The notes under the pieces are model-generated. The model saw only the letters and a program-made list of their open reading frames with translations. It was not told the DNA's origin and searched no databases. From an uncultured Lachnospiraceae bacterium (GTDB lineage Bacteria; Bacillota; Clostridia; Lachnospirales; Lachnospiraceae), in NCBI GenBank assembly GCA_902796045.1, contig CADBNQ010000113.1:1-10638 (forward strand): a stretch of 10,638 nt of DNA, read 5' to 3'. Each line of letters opens with the position of its first letter. Position 1 is the first letter of the stretch. Shown one piece after another: positions 7,601 to 10,638 of this stretch. The position numbers were made by a program, and so were the translations under genes.

Positions 7601-7735
7601 ATGGAAAAGGAAGCCACAGTGGAGTTTGAGTATAAGACCATTCTGTTTGCTTCCGGTGAAATGTTCAAGAGATGGGTAGACCAGAACAAGTACGACCTGA
7701 ATGATATGATCCAGCAGGGAGAAATTAAGCAATGA
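4607..7735 (+). CDS. DUF499 (COG1483) AAA+ family ATPase of an anti-phage operon
   Basis: Product of 1042 residues (one more if ATG 4604 is used). The N-terminus 'NLSDLVEGRIDA' and 'FFDENFKTRGM' are typical of DUF499 ATPases. The P-loop is 'AMGGGKTH' with Lys79; its first position is not the usual Ala/Gly, as in this family's GGGKTH form. Walker B is 'ILLDELPPYLENA' with Asp169-Glu170. A sensor-like stretch (NVCLVFSDLRATYE) and a long helical region follow, then a C-terminal all-beta segment whose 'IRYTTDGSNP' (about residues 860-869) and 'YTGEFVIPNG' resemble chitobiase C-terminal/Fn3-like modules. The protein is cytoplasmic, with no signal or membrane segment. Family members travel with DUF3780 and DUF1156 proteins in phage-defence loci and seem distantly related to the BREX ATPase BrxC/PglY; the exact biochemical role is unknown. 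It is the first gene of the operon and its TGA overlaps the next ATG (ATGA at 7732-7735). Confidence 0.9.
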   Translation: MKTVAQLCKPRENVFVDTTRDDVLNLSDLVEGRIDATKFFDENFKTRGMDILFNTAFNRFEGKSATGVIRLTQAMGGGKTHNMLALALLAQSPALRKKVMGVSHDSVGGVKVIAFSGRESDAKYGIWGSLAEQLGKKDLFSGYYSPLQAPGESAWINLLQGQKILILLDELPPYLENALSIQIGNSDLCKVTITALSNLFSALGKEQLSNVCLVFSDLRATYESGSAMLQSSFKELENEASRIALNIEPVALNSDEIYDILRKRLFDSYPSHDDDEVNAVAVGFKEAVARTGKSGLTNYSPDKAYIGVKDSYPFHPSIKDLYARFKENQGFQQTRGLIRLMRQVVRQFYDSKTADSAYLINVFDLDLNNPIMLNMVKEIKPSLDNAINHDIAQKGKAVAEYIDQQYEEDFKFPYAQTVAKLLLVSSLNDTLLGLQGLTDSEIIGYLSMPGLDMNQFKKVLEEIKTSCWYLKMDNRGRYYFQNTKNMVAEMNSLVDSYSNEQAKKELRKFLQGSFDPKLKSCYEILYVMPAIDEIQLDMNKVSLIIYEPYEGSGMHPDLAAFYENATFKNRILFLTGQRSIMKKLLDNSKRLTAIRTIISNMEAEHVPQTDQQYKEAQDQESKAITALLSTIRETFITIYYPTKAGLNSEDFKLEFAENKFNGEIQIIKTLTEAQKFQDYSSNDQFLETMWKKAEARLFTQKEMTWAQIRERAATETTWQWYHPDQMDQLKKYCLNHDKWREVGGYLQKGPFEKEPTEVRVEQINYDPETKMFTLKVTGVYGNKVYYDVGAVPTEASAEVPSPFATVETELWFLCVDKSKDDPHPTGEPKHFYCSVPFKHEQRTSAHGNVMMFESHPGFEIRYTTDGSNPKESGGKYTGEFVIPNGCKYVLAAVYNHGHLIEEKSIEIEETKKAAEKKIDDKKPLEYTMKQMKKCPDTASSYTEFGKLQSLPNTYLRHFTVTIYEKSNADNYMEIHTAKVPYDASNLQAMVDLIRESAFMEKEATVEFEYKTILFASGEMFKRWVDQNKYDLNDMIQQGEIKQ

Positions 7736-8364
7736 GAGCAAAAAAGACCACCTTTGGATTTGGTTACAAACCGGAGGAGTCGCAAAATCATTTCTATGTC
7801 GTGATTCCTCCAAAAGAAGGGAACCAGCCAATTCAGATCTTTGAACGCTATGAGTGGACGCCGGATGGCGTGGTAGAAGAAGAGCTCCGGCAGAAAGCCG
7901 GGCTGAAAAGCGAGGAAAAGCTGCAGCAGTTTACTGACGGGCAGGTCATTGCCAAGGGAGATGTGCTCCGACTGGAGATGTCCCGGCATAAGTGGAGCCT
8001 GGTGTCAAAGGATCTGGTGGCCGAGTTTAACAGTCGGCTCCGGGATAAGAAACAGCCGGTTGGCAGGTTTAATGTTGGCGGCACACCGGTGGAGCGCCTG
8101 TTTGGTAAAGAAATGATGGTTCTGCTCTGGGGGATTGAAGATTGCGATCCCAGCAATATCCCGACGGCGATCCGGAACTGGAAAGGGCTCATGCCGGAGG
8201 AACGCTGGTGGCTATATACCATGACGAATGCGGCGACCGGTGGCCTGAAGGATAAGCGGGGCTGGCGCGTGGCGCTAAGGTATGCGCTGTGTGAAAACCC
8301 AGTTGTGGAGAAAAACCAGGTCAGTATGTTTGATAATTGGGATGAGGGGGACCTTCCGAAATGA
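7732..8364 (+). CDS. DUF3780 protein of an anti-phage operon
   Basis: Product of 210 residues, close to the family's usual size. The start overlaps the ATPase stop (ATGA) and AGGGAGA (7716-7722) provides the ribosome site, so the genes are translationally coupled. Diagnostic stretches are the opening 'KTTFGFGY' and 'NHFYVVIPP', the central 'LLWGIEDCDPSNIPTAIRNW', 'GLMPEERWWLYTMTNAATG', and 'RGWRVALRYALCENPV' near residues 176-191. It contains no nuclease, helicase or methyltransferase motif that I can see and no membrane segment. Family knowledge: DUF3780 occurs almost only between DUF499 ATPase and DUF1156 methylase genes, so it is most likely a structural or adaptor subunit; that role is inferred from gene order alone. 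Its GC content is among the highest in the window (hand count of 8221-8280 gives 40 of 60), in sharp contrast to the middle of the gene that follows. Confidence 0.87.
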   Translation: MRAKKTTFGFGYKPEESQNHFYVVIPPKEGNQPIQIFERYEWTPDGVVEEELRQKAGLKSEEKLQQFTDGQVIAKGDVLRLEMSRHKWSLVSKDLVAEFNSRLRDKKQPVGRFNVGGTPVERLFGKEMMVLLWGIEDCDPSNIPTAIRNWKGLMPEERWWLYTMTNAATGGLKDKRGWRVALRYALCENPVVEKNQVSMFDNWDEGDLPK

Positions 8365-10638
8365 CGCAGTCCTTTATCGAGAGACAGTTTCCGGTATCGA
8401 AGGTGAGCAAGGAAAGCTATAAGGAGAGGAAAGCGGTTCAGAGTCAGACATTAACAGGGCTTGGCAAATGGTGGGGCCGGAAGCCGCTGATTCTTGTTCG
8501 TGCTGCAATCCTTGGATGCCTTTTGCCGGCTACTGATAATCCTGAAAAGGACATGGAAATATTCCTCAAGATCATGAGCATGGACAATGAGGGCTTGCTT
8601 CTCCGTAAAGAGAAGAAGTTTTCGATTGCTGAACTGTATTCTATTATAAAATCTAATCGTAATCTCTGGGTTAAGTATAATAAATGGTTCGAAGAGCAGG
8701 AGAGTAAACCGAAGTTATCAGCAGGTGCTCCACGAGCAGAAATGGAGAAAGCTGCGTTTTCATCGCTTAGTTATGATCAAAGAATAATCAATTGTGTACG
8801 TCCGGAACAATTGGATAATATATCTGAAGATGCTTGGGGGGATATAAATCATTATTTGGGAACGGATGCACATACATTAGTTGAATTGATTAAGCAACTC
8901 TCAATAAAAAGATTTGGGCATAATGTGATGATTGGCGATTGCTTCTGTGGAGGTGGATCAATTCCATTTGAAGCTGCACGTATGGGTTGTGATTCATACG
9001 GCAGTGATTTAAATCCGGTTGCAGGATTACTGACATGGGCGGATTTACATATATGTGGCGCAGATGAAAAGACGATATTGGAATTAGAAAAATTTCAAAG
9101 AGATGTATATCAAAAAGTAGATGAAGAAATACTATCGCTCGGAATTGAGACCAATGAGTTTGGAGAACGGGCAGATGCATATTTATATTGTACAGAGGTG
9201 GTTTGTCCTGAATGCCAATTTGTTGTGCCTTTATCCTCATCCTGGCTGATTGGGCAAGGTTCAAAAACAGTAGCTCAATTATTTGAAAGAAATAATAGTT
9301 ATGAGATCTCGGTGAAAATGAATGCATCTACTGAGGAAATGAAAGAAGCATCAATTGGCACAATTAATGCCCAAGGTTTAAAGTGCCCTCATTGTGGTAA
9401 AAATACACCAATATCAGTTTTGAGACATGATAGAATATCTGATGATGGTAGTGTTATCTATGGATTACGACGTTGGGAAAAACAAGAATTTGAACCAAGA
9501 GAAAATGATGTATTTCATGAACGCCTTTATGCTGTTCGTTATAAAACAGCAGATGGTAAACGATATTATAGGTCTCCAATGGAACGGGATATAGCAAACG
9601 AAAAGCATATACGTGAGATAGTGTCAAAGAATTTTACAGAGTGGCAAAATAACGGCTTGGTTCCATCTATGGCTATTGAAAATGGATTTAACACAGATCA
9701 AATAATGCGAGAACGTGGTTGGAGCTATTGGCATCAATTGTTTAATCCAAGACAATTGTTGGAGTATGTATTGATTCAAAAATATTCATTTGAATTAGCT
9801 GATACAAGGGCTAAACTAGTAACCGCTATTTTGAGTTTAAATAGATGCTTAAATTGGAATAGTTCTCTGTGTAGCTGGGGAGTTGGTCAAGCCAGAGAAT
9901 CTATGGCTCAAACTTTCTATAATCAGGCATTGAATACAATGTGGAATTATGGTACTAGAGGTTTGTCTCTTTTATCTGGTGTGTTCTATTTAACGATTAA
10001 TCGAAGTACTGTTGATACATGCAATTCAGTAGTTAATATATCAGATGCTAGAGATGTTGATGCTGTTGCTGATATGTGGATAACTGACCCTCCCTATGCA
10101 GATGCGGTAAACTATCATGAATTGTCCGAGTTCTTCTTGGCTTGGGACAAAGCATTGCTTCAAAAAACATTTCCGGAGTGGTATGCAGATAGTAAGCGGG
10201 TTCTGGCTGTTCGCGGCGATGAGCATTTCAGTCAGACTATGATTGATATATATAGCAATTTAACTCGTCACATGAATGATGATGGGATGCAAATTGTTAT
10301 GTTTACGCATTCTGACCCTGCTGTATGGGCTCAACTGGCGCTTATCATGTGGAAAGCAGGGCTGACGGTAACTGCAGCTTGGAATATTGCAACAGAAACG
10401 GATGCCAGTGGTCTAAAGGAAGGCAATTATGTCAAGGGCACTGTATTATTAGTTTTGCGGAAACAACAGGGAGATGAAGAGGCGTTCTTGGATGAGTTGG
10501 CAGCGGATATAAAGAATGAAGTTCGGAATCAGATTCAATCTATGCAGAGGTTGGATGATAAAGAGGATCCGAACTTCTCCGATCCGGATTATGTGCTGGC
10601 GGCGTATGCTGCATCGCTGAAGGTGCTGACTGGGTATA
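8361..10638 (+). CDS. DUF1156 (COG1743) Zn-ribbon adenine-type DNA methyltransferase, 3' end outside window
   Basis: The frame stays open for 759 codons to the window edge; relatives are usually 900-1000 residues, so roughly the last quarter is missing. The start overlaps the DUF3780 stop (ATGA), with GAGGGGG (8344-8350) upstream. The N-terminus shows DUF1156 features: 'FPVSKVSKES' and 'WWGRKPLILVRAAILG' (Trp37-Trp38). The SAM-binding motif is 'GDCFCGGGSIPFEAARMG' (about 192-209) followed by 'GSDLNPVA'. A Zn ribbon is formed by C282-x2-C285 (CPEC) and C342-x2-C345 (CPHCG). The catalytic motif DPPY is at 576-579. DPPY points to amino-group (N6-adenine or N4-cytosine) methylation. In the operon it should mark host DNA so that the ATPase partners spare it, by analogy with PglX of BREX. 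The central 1.45 kb differs strongly in base and codon use from both ends. The product is intact as far as visible. Confidence 0.9.
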   Translation, partial: MTQSFIERQFPVSKVSKESYKERKAVQSQTLTGLGKWWGRKPLILVRAAILGCLLPATDNPEKDMEIFLKIMSMDNEGLLLRKEKKFSIAELYSIIKSNRNLWVKYNKWFEEQESKPKLSAGAPRAEMEKAAFSSLSYDQRIINCVRPEQLDNISEDAWGDINHYLGTDAHTLVELIKQLSIKRFGHNVMIGDCFCGGGSIPFEAARMGCDSYGSDLNPVAGLLTWADLHICGADEKTILELEKFQRDVYQKVDEEILSLGIETNEFGERADAYLYCTEVVCPECQFVVPLSSSWLIGQGSKTVAQLFERNNSYEISVKMNASTEEMKEASIGTINAQGLKCPHCGKNTPISVLRHDRISDDGSVIYGLRRWEKQEFEPRENDVFHERLYAVRYKTADGKRYYRSPMERDIANEKHIREIVSKNFTEWQNNGLVPSMAIENGFNTDQIMRERGWSYWHQLFNPRQLLEYVLIQKYSFELADTRAKLVTAILSLNRCLNWNSSLCSWGVGQARESMAQTFYNQALNTMWNYGTRGLSLLSGVFYLTINRSTVDTCNSVVNISDARDVDAVADMWITDPPYADAVNYHELSEFFLAWDKALLQKTFPEWYADSKRVLAVRGDEHFSQTMIDIYSNLTRHMNDDGMQIVMFTHSDPAVWAQLALIMWKAGLTVTAAWNIATETDASGLKEGNYVKGTVLLVLRKQQGDEEAFLDELAADIKNEVRNQIQSMQRLDDKEDPNFSDPDYVLAAYAASLKVLTGY
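8620..10080. other. AT-rich segment inside the methyltransferase gene
   Basis: Hand counts of 60-base blocks give 19, 16, 21, 22 and 22 G+C at 8641, 9061, 9241, 9601 and 10021 (27-37%), against 34 and 40 at 7921 and 8221 and 32 and 33 at 10321 and 10561 (53-67%). Codons shift to TTA, ATA, AGA and AAT inside. The segment spans the SAM motif, the Zn ribbon and the region before DPPY, where target recognition is expected. Edges are approximate (within about 60 bases). The reading frame is not disturbed. Confidence 0.6.

Noticed and set aside
8890..9327. 145-codon open frame on the minus strand within the AT-rich methyltransferase core
   Set aside because: The plus strand here encodes the SAM motif and first Zn-ribbon pair, so this is a shadow.
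1..10638. CRISPR arrays, insertion sequences, tRNA genes or attachment sites
   Set aside because: No regularly spaced repeats, transposase-like proteins, tRNA-like cloverleaf or flanking direct repeats were seen on reading either strand.

Overview
The window looks like part of a bacterial defence island in a member of the Bacillota, probably a clostridial gut-type anaerobe. The reasons are Gram-positive-style ribosome sites (AAGGAGGA, GGGAGAG), mid-range base composition and all genes lying on the + strand. The taxon is an inference: there is no rRNA or tRNA gene here and no taxon marker.

Layout. Positions 2-325 hold the C-terminal end of a WYL-domain regulator that starts outside the window. 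It has C-ending codons and a higher GC content than what follows. Next comes a small gene (about 348-699) that appears to be frameshifted near its 5' end, then an unrecognised 168-residue protein (847-1353) with its own candidate promoter. A likely intrinsic terminator (1416-1451) is followed within four bases by a very good sigma-A promoter (1455-1483). That promoter drives two small acidic proteins of unknown function (1564-2040 and 2048-2413) and perhaps a GmrSD-family modification-dependent nuclease (2487-4490: DUF262, DUF1524 HNH and C-terminal DUF4357). A second good promoter (4515-4543) precedes a tightly coupled three-gene operon: a DUF499 (COG1483) AAA+ ATPase (4607-7735), a DUF3780 protein (7732-8364) and a DUF1156 (COG1743) Zn-ribbon adenine-type DNA methyltransferase (8361 to beyond the window end). 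Both junctions are ATGA stop-start overlaps.

How they may work together. ATPase, DUF3780 and DUF1156 methylase form a known but poorly understood gene set associated with phage defence. By analogy with BREX and DISARM, the methylase would mark self DNA while ATP-driven partners act on unmarked DNA. No helicase or nuclease of that set is visible, so the effector is expected downstream of 10638. The GmrSD protein would add the opposite activity, cutting DNA that carries modified bases, giving two complementary barriers. The WYL regulator could control part of the island, but the sequence does not show this.

The most unusual signal is inside the methyltransferase gene. Its ends have a composition like its neighbours, but about 1.45 kb in the middle (roughly 8620-10080) is much richer in A+T, as expected if the central region were exchanged by recombination. 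No gene-free stretch exceeds 300 bases; the longest gap is 1354-1563.
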